Assembly: GCF_904846315.1 (NCBI RefSeq)
Contig: NZ_CAJHAF010000001.1
Location: 2,418,001-2,482,000, forward strand
Length of the DNA stretch: 64,000 nucleotides
Direction of reading: 5' to 3'
From: Psychrobacter jeotgali
GTDB lineage: Bacteria; Pseudomonadota; Gammaproteobacteria; Pseudomonadales; Moraxellaceae
Under the pieces are notes generated by a model. It saw nothing but the letters and a program-made list of their open reading frames with translations, did not search any database and had not been told where the DNA came from. This document shows positions 36,565 through 45,700 of the stretch, one piece after another (within the stretch, counting starts at the first letter, position 1; each line of letters opens with the position of its first letter). Position numbers and translations under genes: made by a program.

Positions 36565-37269
36565 ATGCGTTTAGATAAATTTATTAGTAAAGCCACTGAG
36601 CTGTCGCGTAAAGAGTCCAAAAAAATCCTCCATGCCGGAGAAATAACTGTCAATGATGAGGTCATAAAAGACCCAGGACTACACGTCGATATCGTTGATG
36701 ATGAGGTCATGTGGGCAGGCGAGCCGTTATCGGTGGCAACCGGCAATCGTTATATCTTATTGCATAAGCCTGAAGGTTTCGAGTGTACCCTCAAGGCTAA
36801 AGAGTATCCTATCGTCACCGAGCTTATCGCCGTGCCCGAGCTGGACAGCTTACGCATTGCTGGGCGTTTGGACGTCGATACCACAGGTGCGCTGCTGCTT
36901 AGTGATGATGGCAAATGGCTACACCGAGTCACCAGTCCCAAGCATGCTAATGCCAAAGTCTATGAGCTGACTTTGGCGGATCCCATGGATGAGGATGCAC
37001 AGGCGCACGCTGTGAAAAAGGTGAGCGAGGGTATATTGCTAGAAGGCGATTATGAACCTACCAAACCAGCTAACCTTGAGTTTATCGATGAAACTCATGC
37101 CCGTTTGACCTTAGAGCAAGGCAAATACCATCAAGTCAAACGCATGATGGGTTACTTTGGCAATAAAGTTGTTGAGCTGCACCGTGCTAGCATTGGTCAT
37201 ATTACTTTGGAAGGGCTGGATAAAGGGGATAGCCGTTTCTTGACCAGCGATGAAGTAGAGAGGTTTTAA
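36565..37269 (+). CDS. rsuA: 16S rRNA pseudouridine 516 synthase (RsuA-type)
   Basis: A 234-residue enzyme. An N-terminal S4 RNA-binding domain (MRLDKFISKATELSRKES) is followed by the RsuA/RluB-type catalytic domain, whose aspartate is in AGRLDVDTTGALLLSDDGKW. EQGKYHQVKRMMGYFGNKVVELHR is the conserved C-terminal block. It should isomerise U516 of 16S rRNA. A start five codons upstream is possible, but the chosen ATG gives the exact RsuA N-terminus. It is divergent from yigZ and has its own terminator. Confidence 0.88.
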   Translation: MRLDKFISKATELSRKESKKILHAGEITVNDEVIKDPGLHVDIVDDEVMWAGEPLSVATGNRYILLHKPEGFECTLKAKEYPIVTELIAVPELDSLRIAGRLDVDTTGALLLSDDGKWLHRVTSPKHANAKVYELTLADPMDEDAQAHAVKKVSEGILLEGDYEPTKPANLEFIDETHARLTLEQGKYHQVKRMMGYFGNKVVELHRASIGHITLEGLDKGDSRFLTSDEVERF

Positions 37270-37600
37270 ATCCGTTTAGCGTTTATTGATAATTTTATCT
37301 TCATCTACTCTAAAACTATTGGTGTAGGCTGGGTTTTTAACCCAGCTTTTTACTTCCGAAAAGCTTCATAGAGGTTTTATTTAAAAAAATTCTATCGCAG
37401 TGCCGTTTTCTATCGCTTCTTTTGTTTGAGTGATCTGTGCTCATTTATTGCTTGTCTCTTAAAGCTGGGTAGCAGTTTTGCAAAATCAGTTATCGATTAC
37501 TTATCAAAATAGCCTAATGTGCTAAAGTCTCCAAATGCTTTTAATCTACTTTTTTACATAATGTAATCAGTCGTTATTAGAATTTGAGAGGATGCTGTTT
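37270..37600. other. Intergenic region between rsuA and the DsbC-like gene
   Basis: About 330 bp. It contains the rsuA terminator near its left end and presumably the dsbC-like promoter. Nothing else was recognised. Confidence 0.6.
37328..37351 (+). terminator. Terminator of rsuA
   Basis: GCTGGGTT / AACCCAGC stem with a TTT loop, followed by five T. Confidence 0.8.
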
Positions 37601-38665
37601 GTGAAACTACTTCTACCTAAATCTGTCGGTATTGTCAGCGCTATTTTATTAGCGACCACGGCTTGTGCCCAACCTACCGCCAATAATCCAGCCAGCCCAA
37701 CGGCCAACCAAGAAGCTCAAAATATATCAGCTGCTGGCAAGGTAGATAGCGCTATCGACAGCCATCTACGCCAAGTATTGAGTCAGGCGGGTATCAAAAC
37801 CCAAATCACCTCCATTGTGCCCTCTAATTTACCCAATATGTATCAAGTTGACCTTGTCGGTCAGCCCCCGCTACACATGACTGCTGACGGTAAGTATGTC
37901 ATTCAAGGTGAGCTACAAAAGAATCCTAGTAAACGGGTGGTCAATACCACACCTACACGTAGCAATAGTGCTCAGATAGGTATGCCAGTCCATGCTGATG
38001 TCAAATCATCTATGCTGGCGAATATGGATGCGCTTAAAAATATGAGCAGCAAAACGCCGTTTTTTTATACAGCGGTACCGGGGGTGGTTTGGGGAGCCAC
38101 ACTTGAGGGCGTACCATTCTTAATATCTGACAATGCTCAGTACGTTACTGATGGCGAGATCTCAGTCATTGAAAATGGTCAATTTACGGGATTGGATGAA
38201 GACTTTGAGGCTAAAAAAAACCAATCGGTATTTAAAGGCTTGGATGAGTCGCAGCTGATTACTTATCCGGCGACCACTACCGAGAGAGCGGTTATCTACG
38301 TAGCGACGGATGTCAATTGTCCCTATTGCCGCCAGTTACACAAGCAGATGGATAGCCTGAATCAAAAAGGCGTGACGGTGAAGACCATCGGTTATCCCAT
38401 TTATCCAAAGTCTCCTGAGCAGATGCACGGTATTTGGTGTCAAACGCAAGATAGCGGTCGCCGTAAAGCTTTAGATAAAGCGATGTTGAAGGGAGAGATG
38501 ACGCCCGCACCCGCTGGATGCAGCTCCGATTATGTTACCCCTAATCGTGAAAAAGCAGCTGGGCTTGCCGTAATCGCTACGCCTGCCATTTATCGTGAGG
38601 ACGGGGTGCTCTATCAAGCCAGCTTTGAGAGTCCTGAATTTTTAGAATTTTTGGGAGTACAGTAG
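37601..38665 (+). CDS. dsbC: DsbC-type periplasmic disulfide isomerase
   Basis: A 354-residue thioredoxin-fold protein with a hydrophobic signal segment ending TTACAQPT (either signal-peptidase I cleavage after ACA or an atypical lipobox). A first DsbC-like dimerisation region (VDLVGQPPLHMTADGKYVI) precedes a second similar one (VPFLISDNAQYVTDGEI), and then the catalytic domain with CPYC in DVNCPYCRQLHKQM. Two repeats of the N-terminal DsbC domain make it longer than E. coli DsbC (236 residues). The GTG start has GAGAGG nine bases upstream; an ATG three codons earlier touches that site. Confidence 0.83.
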   Translation: MKLLLPKSVGIVSAILLATTACAQPTANNPASPTANQEAQNISAAGKVDSAIDSHLRQVLSQAGIKTQITSIVPSNLPNMYQVDLVGQPPLHMTADGKYVIQGELQKNPSKRVVNTTPTRSNSAQIGMPVHADVKSSMLANMDALKNMSSKTPFFYTAVPGVVWGATLEGVPFLISDNAQYVTDGEISVIENGQFTGLDEDFEAKKNQSVFKGLDESQLITYPATTTERAVIYVATDVNCPYCRQLHKQMDSLNQKGVTVKTIGYPIYPKSPEQMHGIWCQTQDSGRRKALDKAMLKGEMTPAPAGCSSDYVTPNREKAAGLAVIATPAIYREDGVLYQASFESPEFLEFLGVQ

Positions 38666-38701
38666 TGCTTAGTAGTTAGTAATAACAAAATATAATGAGC
38701 G

Positions 38702-38739
38702 AAAGTGCCGCATAAATTACCCATTTATGCGGCACTTTT
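38702..38739. terminator. Bidirectional terminator, dsbC / DUF2939 gene
   Basis: Perfect 16-bp stem AAAGTGCCGCATAAAT with a TACCC loop and T tail between convergent genes. Confidence 0.88.
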
Positions 38740-38814
38740 CTACATTTTAGGGACATATCAGTTTAGATGATTTTTTAAAGGCCTTATTTTAAGCTATAAA
38801 TATTAAAACTTTAT

Positions 38815-39474
38815 TTATGGCAAGGTCACATCAACAATTTTCCAATTAACCAAACCTTCACGCTGCATCTCAACTATCAGCGGATAACCTTTAACTTGAC
38901 CACTAATGGTAAAGCAATCGATTCCGCAGTAGCTAAGAGTAGGTTTATTGCTGTCTATGCCTTGCGCCGCTTGTTGTTCGAGCTCGACAGCTTGTTTTTC
39001 CATAACTTGCTGTATCTGGTTCTTTATAACCGCATTGATATCGCCGCGCTGAGCAATCATATCTTGAATCAAAAGGCGCAAATCCACTTGATTGCTAGCA
39101 ATAGCCCAAGCAGCAGCCAACTCTTTGGTCGCCGTGTTAGCCTGACCTTGAGTATTAATCAGCCGCTCTATATTTTGCGACGTGATTGCTTCATCTACCG
39201 CTCCTGTAATAAACTCATTAGCCGCTTGCTGTAGTGGTTCACCTCCAAGCTCTGCTACTAATGGATACCTGGTCATAGTATTAGCGAATTTACCTGTTAA
39301 TTGGCTCTGAACACTAGGGCGAACCTGCTCAAAATCAATGGCCGCTGCGATAGTAGCTCCATCATTAGCATCGTAAGCATTCTTAAGCTGATAGGCCGTG
39401 TAATAAGGTGAGCCGCCATATACCGCTACAGCAATGACGACCAGTAACATAACTAATGCAAGCAGCTTTTTCAT
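38815..39474 (-). CDS. DUF2939 domain protein
   Basis: A 219-residue exported or membrane-anchored protein. It has an N-terminal helix (LLALVMLLVVIAVAVYGGSP) followed by the DUF2939 region YYTAYQLKNAYDANDGATIAAAIDFEQVRPSVQSQL. The C-terminal part has paired cysteines in LSYCGIDCFTISG. The function is unknown. Confidence 0.85.
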   Translation of the reverse strand: MKKLLALVMLLVVIAVAVYGGSPYYTAYQLKNAYDANDGATIAAAIDFEQVRPSVQSQLTGKFANTMTRYPLVAELGGEPLQQAANEFITGAVDEAITSQNIERLINTQGQANTATKELAAAWAIASNQVDLRLLIQDMIAQRGDINAVIKNQIQQVMEKQAVELEQQAAQGIDSNKPTLSYCGIDCFTISGQVKGYPLIVEMQREGLVNWKIVDVTLP

Positions 39475-39948
39475 AGAGATTTATACCTTATACAGAGTTT
39501 ACGAGCTTCTTTCTGATGAAAGTTACAATAATAAATGCGGCGATAAATACTAGCACGACTTACCTTGGTAAAGGTATAGAAAAAGTTTATCCTTCTATCT
39601 CTACTTTTCATTTATAAATATTAATCAATAAATAATAAATATCTTACGCAATAATTTGCCCGTTCAAAAGCTTGATAAATTGAACGAGCATCTCCATAAA
39701 TAGCGCAAACTTTTATTAATTGATGTGGTTAAACAGTATTTCGCTTTTTAGCCTATATTTCTAATCTTATGGTCTTTATATAGTCGTTACTATATAGTCA
39801 CTGCGCTCTTACGATTTCGCTTTCGATGTTTCATGTGAAACATTGAGATGGGTTTAGTTGCGAAAATTAGTAGGTAGCTATTAATAAGTCAGTCGTCAAG
39901 ATTAAAAGATTTTAGGCCAGCGTCACTGTGATAACGATAGGAGAACCC
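39475..39948. other. Divergent intergenic region, DUF2939 gene / dnaJ
   Basis: About 475 bp containing both promoters and one parS-like site (39827-39842). No sigma-32 promoter could be assigned by eye. Nothing else was recognised. Confidence 0.55.
39827..39842. promoter_or_regulatory. parS-like ParB-binding site 2
   Basis: TGTTTCATGTGAAACA, one mismatch (CACGTG to CATGTG) from the parS consensus. It lies in the intergenic region upstream of dnaJ. Confidence 0.6.
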
Positions 39949-41082
39949 ATGAGCAAGCGCGATTTTTATGAAGTATTAGGGGTTAGCAAGACTGCAGATA
40001 CTAAAGAGATTAAACGAGCCTACCGTAAGCTCGCTATGAAATACCATCCAGACCGTAACTCTGATGACCCTGATGCTGAGGAAAAATTTAAAGAAGCGTC
40101 AATGGCCTATGAAGTGCTTAGCAATGAAGAAAAACGCTCAGCCTATGATCGTATGGGTCACTCTGCCTTTGAAAGTGGTATGGGCGGTGGCGGTTTTGGC
40201 GGCGCAGGGGGAGGTAACTTCCAAGATATCTTTGGTGATATCTTCGGTAACTTCGGTGATATCTTTGGTCAAGCCCGTGGCGGTGGTGGACGCGCCCGCC
40301 GTGGCTCAGACTTGCGTTATGTGATTGAATTAACCCTTGAAGAGGCGGTACGGGGCTGCAAAAAAGAAATTAGTTTTACCGCTCCTGCTCCTTGTGACAC
40401 TTGTGATGGTAAAGGCGCCAAAGATGCCTCGGATATAGTTACTTGTCAGACTTGTCATGGTCAAGGTCAAATCCGTATGCAGCAAGGATTTTTTGCGGTA
40501 CAACAGACCTGCCCACAGTGCGGCGGTAATGGTAAACAAATCAAAAATCCGTGCCCTACTTGTCATGGTAGCGGCGTAAAAGACAAATCACGCACACTTG
40601 AGGTTTCTATTCCTGCAGGCGTTGATGATGGTGACCGAGTACGTTTAGCGGGCGAAGGTGAAGCTGGCGGGGCAGGCGTGCAAAATGGTGATTTGTATGT
40701 CGAAGTTCGGGTCAAACCGCACGATGTCTTTACCCGCCAAGGCGCCGATCTTTATATGGATGTACCAGTCAGTATTACCGATGCTGCGCTTGGTAAAGAA
40801 GTGGAGATTCCTACTTTAGACGGCAAAGTAAATATCAAAATTGCTGAAGGGACCCAAAGCGGTAAGCTCCTGCGCGTACGTGGTAAAGGCGTGACGCCCG
40901 TACGGACTACTATGAAAGGTGATTTGATCTGCCGTGTGGTTATCGAAACGCCGGTAAACCTAACCCGTGAGCAAAAAGACTTACTGCGTCAGTTCCAAGA
41001 TACCCTTGATGGTGACAGTAACCACAAGCAGTCACCGCATAAAAAATCTTTCTTTAAAAAGATTGGTGAGCTGTTTGATTAA
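39949..41082 (+). CDS. dnaJ: Chaperone DnaJ
   Basis: A 377-residue Hsp40 co-chaperone of DnaK. It has the J domain with HPD in KYHPDRN, a glycine-rich linker, four CxxCxGxG zinc repeats ([32 protein letters not shown]) and the C-terminal substrate-binding domains. The ATG follows TAGGAG at five bases; an open frame upstream is not used. dnaK is not adjacent. dapB follows, as is common in the relatives of this group. Confidence 0.97.
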   Translation: MSKRDFYEVLGVSKTADTKEIKRAYRKLAMKYHPDRNSDDPDAEEKFKEASMAYEVLSNEEKRSAYDRMGHSAFESGMGGGGFGGAGGGNFQDIFGDIFGNFGDIFGQARGGGGRARRGSDLRYVIELTLEEAVRGCKKEISFTAPAPCDTCDGKGAKDASDIVTCQTCHGQGQIRMQQGFFAVQQTCPQCGGNGKQIKNPCPTCHGSGVKDKSRTLEVSIPAGVDDGDRVRLAGEGEAGGAGVQNGDLYVEVRVKPHDVFTRQGADLYMDVPVSITDAALGKEVEIPTLDGKVNIKIAEGTQSGKLLRVRGKGVTPVRTTMKGDLICRVVIETPVNLTREQKDLLRQFQDTLDGDSNHKQSPHKKSFFKKIGELFD

Positions 41083-41113
41083 GGTTAAGTTTATTTAGAG
41101 CAATTATCATCTC

Positions 41114-41152
41114 AAAGCTCAATAGTTTCACGTGAAACTATTGAGCTTTTTA
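41114..41152 (+). terminator. dnaJ terminator formed by a 36-bp perfect palindrome containing parS
   Basis: A 36-bp perfect palindrome (41114-41149) with AAAGCTCAATAG arms around GTTTCACGTGAAAC, followed by T-rich sequence. It lies 32 bp after the dnaJ stop. RNA from it would make a long hairpin; DNA could extrude as a cruciform. Confidence 0.8.
41124..41139. promoter_or_regulatory. parS-like ParB-binding site 3
   Basis: AGTTTCACGTGAAACT: the 14-bp core GTTTCACGTGAAAC is perfect; the outermost T/A pair of the consensus is reversed. It sits at the centre of the dnaJ terminator palindrome. Confidence 0.7.
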
Positions 41153-41251
41153 TTGCCTCTTTATTAATAGCGGCAAAAATAATTCATGGTATGATATTCC
41201 TATCATTAAATAATCATGACCACTTTGCAAAAGTAGATTTTAGGAAAAAAT

Positions 41252-42082
41252 ATGAGCAAACAAACAGATAATAAAACTATAAATGTTGGCGTGATTGGCG
41301 CTGGCGGGCGTATGGGGCGGATGCTGATTGAAGCGGTACAGGACAATCCAAACACCACTTTGAGCGCAGCGATTGAGCGCCAGGGCTCAAGCCTTGTCGG
41401 TGCTGATGCTGGAGAAGTCGCTGCCATAGGGATTCTAGAGGTAAAAGTGGTCGATGATTTGGTCGCTGTCATTGATAATATTGACGTATTGATTGATTTT
41501 AGCCTACCCGATGCCACTGAACAAAACATGCAAACCTGTGCCGAGCATAAAGTCGCAATGGTTATTGGCACTACCGGTTTTAATGAGCAGCAAGAGCAAG
41601 TGCTGTTTGAAGCGAGCAAGCACATTCCTATCGTTTACGCTGGCAATTATTCTACTGGGGTAAATTTATCCCTAAAGCTATTAGCTATGGCCGCCAAAGC
41701 TTTTGGCAACGAAGCTGATGTCGAAATCATTGAAGCGCATCATAAGCATAAAATTGATGCCCCTTCAGGTACCGCTTATATGATGGCTGAAGCGGTTGCC
41801 GAAGCTCGCGGACAAAACCTAAAAGAGGTGGCGATATATGGCCGCGAAGGACAAACGGGCGAGCGCAAAAAAGGTACTATCGGTATCCATGCGGTACGTG
41901 GCGGTGAGATCGTCGGTGATCACACAGTGATGTTTATCGCTGACGGTGAAGTGGTCGAAATTACCCACAGAGCACGAGCACGCATGACGTTTGCCGCTGG
42001 AGCGGTACGGGCAGCAACATGGATTATTCAGCAAGATAAAGGGCAGTATAATATGCAGGATGTATTGGGTTTGAGTGAGTAG
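41252..42082 (+). CDS. dapB: 4-hydroxy-tetrahydrodipicolinate reductase
   Basis: A 276-residue enzyme of the lysine/diaminopimelate pathway that reduces the product of DapA with NAD(P)H. The nucleotide-binding motif is GVIGAGGRMGRMLIEAV. The catalytic and substrate segment is EAHHKHKIDAPSGTAYMMAEA, with the histidine pair and lysine. The C-terminal part ends normally. AGGAAA precedes the ATG. It is probably transcribed from its own promoter between the dnaJ terminator and the start. Confidence 0.96.
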   Translation: MSKQTDNKTINVGVIGAGGRMGRMLIEAVQDNPNTTLSAAIERQGSSLVGADAGEVAAIGILEVKVVDDLVAVIDNIDVLIDFSLPDATEQNMQTCAEHKVAMVIGTTGFNEQQEQVLFEASKHIPIVYAGNYSTGVNLSLKLLAMAAKAFGNEADVEIIEAHHKHKIDAPSGTAYMMAEAVAEARGQNLKEVAIYGREGQTGERKKGTIGIHAVRGGEIVGDHTVMFIADGEVVEITHRARARMTFAAGAVRAATWIIQQDKGQYNMQDVLGLSE

Positions 42083-42110
42083 GACTATAAATAATAGGGG
42101 TGCTAAAAAG

Positions 42111-42950
42111 ATGAGTATAAACCATGCTGTTATACGCTCATTAATTTTGACTATAAGTCTAAGCTCATCTTTTGCAGTCCAAGCCGCTACTTATCAAACC
42201 TACGTCATCGATACCTATGGCGGCGACTCGCTGCTGCCAGCCGTACGTCAGCAGTTGAATACTAGCCCGAATGGCGGAACTGTGACCCCTTATCAAGGAA
42301 AGTTGATACTACAAACGACCGCAGCTAACTACCAAGCGGTGCAGAAATTATTAACCCAGATTGATACGCAGCCGCAAGCGCTAACTATAGCGGTACGTGT
42401 AGGCAATGTAAGTCAGACTCAAAGCAATATCCAACAAGGTCGAGTGGTTATTAGCAATCATGGTATTCGAGGTGCAGGGGTAATCAATCAAAGCCATAAT
42501 CAGCAGCACAGCAACAACTTATACCAAGTGCAAACCTTGTCCGGTAGCGCTGCTAGTATTAGTACGGGGACACTTTATGCGCTCAGGCAAAGCTATCAAG
42601 CTAATATTTATCCTAACTATAACCGCCCTACAGGACAGATAATTATTCAGCAGCAACGGTTACTACCCACCACTCAAGGTATCAAAGTGACTCCTAGATT
42701 GTTGCCTAATGGACAAGTAGAGGTCCAACTAAACCAAGTTGAAGAAGCGCTAGTAAATGCTAATTCTTCCTACCAGCAGAAACCTACTGTCCAAGCTCAA
42801 CGACTTAACAGCACTATTACTGTGCCACGTGGGCAGTGGATCACTATCGGAGAAATAGCACAAAGTAGCCAAAATCAAAGCTCAAATTATGGCAGTAATC
42901 GAAGCGGTGTAAGTAGTAATAGGGCACCAATCTCACTGTTGGTTAAATAG
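42111..42950 (+). CDS. Secretin-like exported protein of unknown role
   Basis: A 279-residue protein with a clear signal peptide (LILTISLSSSFAVQA|ATYQ). The next part resembles a secretin N-type repeat (LILQTTAANYQAVQKLLTQI). The end resembles the start of a secretin beta-barrel region (GIKVTPRLLPNGQVEVQL and TITVPRGQWITIGEI), but the protein is far too short to be a complete gated secretin. Gln/Asn/Ser-rich linkers separate the blocks. The start is chosen for its signal peptide; the frame stays open twelve codons into dapB. It lies 28 bp after dapB and is followed by a terminator, so it is likely co-transcribed with dapB. Confidence 0.7.
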   Translation: MSINHAVIRSLILTISLSSSFAVQAATYQTYVIDTYGGDSLLPAVRQQLNTSPNGGTVTPYQGKLILQTTAANYQAVQKLLTQIDTQPQALTIAVRVGNVSQTQSNIQQGRVVISNHGIRGAGVINQSHNQQHSNNLYQVQTLSGSAASISTGTLYALRQSYQANIYPNYNRPTGQIIIQQQRLLPTTQGIKVTPRLLPNGQVEVQLNQVEEALVNANSSYQQKPTVQAQRLNSTITVPRGQWITIGEIAQSSQNQSSNYGSNRSGVSSNRAPISLLVK

Positions 42951-42965
42951 CTTTTATCAGACAAA

Positions 42966-43001
42966 AAAACGCGGCATAGTTACTAACGATGCCGCATTTT
43001 T
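42966..43001. terminator. Bidirectional terminator after the secretin-like gene
   Basis: GCGGCAT / ATGCCGC stem with an A-run on the left and T-run on the right, between convergent genes. Confidence 0.8.
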
Positions 43002-43027
43002 CGATTTTATTATGTTGCAGTGAAACT

Positions 43028-44209
43028 CTAATCTATATAGACCACTTCAAGCGGTGGAAAACCGTTAAACTCAACAGACGAGTAGGAGTTGGTATAAGCG
43101 CCTGTAGTTAGCCAGTAAATTTTGTCGCCAATCTCAAGCTCATTGGGCAACTGATAACCGGCTTCTTCATACATAATATCAGTCGAATCACAGGTTGGCC
43201 CCGCCAATACTACCGTGCCCTCGCTGGTTGAGGTCTCCATCTTTGGGGTATAAACCGGATATTTAATAGCCTCGCCCAAAGTTTCGATTAAGCCTTGGAA
43301 CAAGCCCACATCGGTATAAACCCAGCGAGTCAAATCAGTATCTGATTTACGTGATATCAGTACCACATCACTGACTAAGACGCCAGAGCCGCCTACTAAT
43401 GAGCGCCCAGGCTCTAAGATAATCTCTGGCATATCCTCATCGCTATAATCATCGCTCAGATAGCTGTTAATCTCAGAAGCATAGACCGATAGCGGATTGA
43501 CTTCACTGATATAGTTGGTTGGGAAGCCGCCACCTAAGTTGATCATTTGCAGCTTAATATCTTCTTCATTTTGCATCCAGTCAAACATATATTTAACTTT
43601 AGCGAGCGCATCATCCCATGCCGCCACATCTTTTTGTTGGCTACCCACATGAAAAGAGATGCCATAAGGTACTAAACCCAAATCGCGCGCTTGTACCAAT
43701 AGATCAATCGCCATATTGGGATGACAACCAAACTTACGTGATAGTGGCCATTCAGCGGTTTCAGAGCCTTGGACTAGAATACGCACAAATACGTTGGAAC
43801 CGGGTGCATGCTCGGCAATGTTCTTTAGATCTGCCTCTGAATCAGTAGCATATAACCTAACGCCTTTATCATAAGCGTACTTAACGTGTTGCGCCTTTTT
43901 GATGGTATTACCATAGGAGATACGCTCAGCATCAACACCGCAATCCAGTACCCGATCCAATTCATAAATAGAGGCACAGTCAAAGTTAGAGCCTAAGTCT
44001 GCCAATAGCTCAATAACTTCAACGGCTGGGCTGGCTTTCATTGCATAATGAATTTTAGCTTTAGGAAAGTGTCCAATCATTTCGTGATATTTGGTTTTGA
44101 TACGACTTAGATCAACGATCAAAAAAGGGGTCTCACGACCCTCAGCAACTTTAGTAAATTTTTGCCAGTCAGCAGGGTTAAAATATTGATCAATTTTGAT
44201 CATAGTCAT
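43028..44209 (-). CDS. Ornithine/lysine decarboxylase, fold-type III (PLP)
   Basis: A 393-residue PLP enzyme of the alanine-racemase-fold decarboxylase group, probably making putrescine or cadaverine. The PLP lysine is in IHYAMKASPAVEVI, the substrate-side GISFHVGSQQ and the phosphate-binding LGGGFPTNY are present, EPGRSLVGGSG follows, and the catalytic cysteine loop is GPTCDSTDIMYEE. Ornithine versus lysine preference cannot be decided by eye. The start has AGGTTT at nine bases. def lies 71 bp further upstream on the same strand. Confidence 0.9.
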   Translation of the reverse strand: MTMIKIDQYFNPADWQKFTKVAEGRETPFLIVDLSRIKTKYHEMIGHFPKAKIHYAMKASPAVEVIELLADLGSNFDCASIYELDRVLDCGVDAERISYGNTIKKAQHVKYAYDKGVRLYATDSEADLKNIAEHAPGSNVFVRILVQGSETAEWPLSRKFGCHPNMAIDLLVQARDLGLVPYGISFHVGSQQKDVAAWDDALAKVKYMFDWMQNEEDIKLQMINLGGGFPTNYISEVNPLSVYASEINSYLSDDYSDEDMPEIILEPGRSLVGGSGVLVSDVVLISRKSDTDLTRWVYTDVGLFQGLIETLGEAIKYPVYTPKMETSTSEGTVVLAGPTCDSTDIMYEEAGYQLPNELEIGDKIYWLTTGAYTNSYSSVEFNGFPPLEVVYID

Positions 44210-44280
44210 AATGGTAAACCTTTAATAGATATGATGATAAGCCCGATAATTGGATGATTAAACACTGAGCCATCAAGCCT

Positions 44281-44823
44281 CTAAGTATTGCTAGGTTGGG
44301 CTTGTTTTTCAGCCTGCTTTTCGCGTATTTTAAGCACTTTTTTGACTTTATCGCGAGCACGGGTTTGTTTAAGCCGTGATAGATAGTCCACAAAGATAAC
44401 GCCGTTTAGGTGATCCATTTCATGCTGAATACAGACGGCAAGTAGCCCTTCTACTTCTTTATCAATGGTTTCTCCGTTCTCATCCAAAGCTTCAATACGT
44501 ACTCTAGTAGGACGTTCGACCTTATCATAGACGTCAGGTACAGATAAACAGCCTTCTTCATACGGCTGTTTTTCTTCAACCAAAGGGGTAACTTTGGGGT
44601 TAATAAATACCATTGGCGTGTCTTTGTTTTCAGACAAATCCATAACAATAAGCTGAATATGACGATCTACTTGTGTAGCAGCAAGACCAATACCGTCTGC
44701 GGCATACATAGTTTCAATCATATCAGCGATTAAGGTTTTGATTTCATCATTGACCTCTTTTACTGGCGCTGCAACGGTACGCAAGCGCGGGTCGGGATAG
44801 CTCAAGATTGGGAGTAATGCCAT
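44281..44823 (-). CDS. def: Peptide deformylase
   Basis: A 180-residue metalloenzyme that removes the formyl group from nascent proteins. All three motifs are present: [16 protein letters not shown] (metal cysteine) and QHEMDHLNG (metal histidines and catalytic glutamate). The ATG chosen has GAGG at eight bases; a GTG three codons earlier lies in that site. fmt is not adjacent, unlike in many bacteria. Confidence 0.96.
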   Translation of the reverse strand: MALLPILSYPDPRLRTVAAPVKEVNDEIKTLIADMIETMYAADGIGLAATQVDRHIQLIVMDLSENKDTPMVFINPKVTPLVEEKQPYEEGCLSVPDVYDKVERPTRVRIEALDENGETIDKEVEGLLAVCIQHEMDHLNGVIFVDYLSRLKQTRARDKVKKVLKIREKQAEKQAQPSNT

Positions 44824-44858
44824 AATGCGCACCTCGTAATAGCGAAAAAATTGACAGT

Positions 44859-44864
44859 ATTATA
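44859..44864 (-). promoter_or_regulatory. Candidate -10 box of def
   Basis: A perfect TATAAT on the minus strand 36 bases before the def start. The -35 region (about 17 bases upstream) is only TTTCTT-like. Confidence 0.45.
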
Positions 44865-44948
44865 AGTTAAATGAGGGCAAAAGAAACATTTATCAATAGT
44901 ATTTAAGATTGTTCACTCAACATGTCTGATATAAAGCAATAGCCATGA

Positions 44949-44977
44949 AAAAAGACCTTATATACATAAGGTCTTTT
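44949..44977 (-). terminator. Terminator of the GlsB/YeaQ/YmgE-family gene
   Basis: Stem AAAGACCTTAT / ATAAGGTCTTT with a short loop. On the minus strand it is followed by T. Confidence 0.85.
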
Positions 44978-45001
44978 ATGGAGCGAAATTTAATAGGTCA
45001 G

Positions 45002-45256
45002 TTATACGCGGCGCTTGTTCATGATCATCTCATAGAGGAACAGTAAGATGATGGCACCGATTACTGAGAAGATAAGACCAACGAAGCCGCCGTCAGCACT
45101 AATACCTATCAAGCTGGCAATAAATCCACCTAGCATCGCACCAACGATACCCAAAATAATGGTCATAATCCAACCCATAGGATCGCTACCAGGCTTGATG
45201 GCACGGGCCAATAAACCAGCCACTAAACCTACGATAATCATCCAAATAAAACCCAT
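45002..45256 (-). CDS. GlsB/YeaQ/YmgE family stress-response membrane protein
   Basis: An 84-residue hydrophobic protein with three membrane segments and the family pattern GLVAGLLARAIKPGSDPMGW followed by GIVGAMLGGFI. Relatives are induced under envelope or acid stress; the mechanism is unknown. A TAGGAG site precedes the ATG and a terminator follows, so it is a single-gene unit. Confidence 0.9.
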   Translation of the reverse strand: MGFIWMIIVGLVAGLLARAIKPGSDPMGWIMTIILGIVGAMLGGFIASLIGISADGGFVGLIFSVIGAIILLFLYEMIMNKRRV

Positions 45257-45700
45257 TTTTATTCTCCTAAATCCATGAATATTAATTTTTAGTATTTATT
45301 TAATAACTTGTTTGTACAGCAATCTTTTGCTGCAAATTGCTTCAAATATTACGTCTATATTAAAGATAACCTAGCGGCCTCTTTGATATTGATGAACCCA
45401 TTGTAAACACTCAAGGATATGAAGAATAAGCAAAAAATGTTACCAGTGTATGGGCTATGTGAGAAATAAAGTTGATTTGCTATATTGCAGGGCGGTTAGG
45501 TAAATAAAGAGTTACAAAGATGCAGAACCATTAATAAATGGATAGTTATTCATAAAAGTAAAAGAAAGTATTGGAGCAGCTTTAATAGAGGCGAACTAAA
45601 AATCGAATTAAAAGGACCACCATAAGCTCTAACGCTAACGGCCTGCGAAAGCAGGCCGTTATTTGAATACCGTCTTCCTTCCTAAGACAGTATTCAGTTA
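45257..45700. other. Intergenic region between the YeaQ-like gene and mpl, with two hairpins
   Basis: About 445 bp. Near the mpl end are two adjacent hairpins: AACGGCCTGC-GAAA-GCAGGCCGTT (45637-45660) and a GAATAC...GTATTC hairpin (45664-45694). Neither is followed by a good T run. No ORF or known RNA was recognised. Confidence 0.6.
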
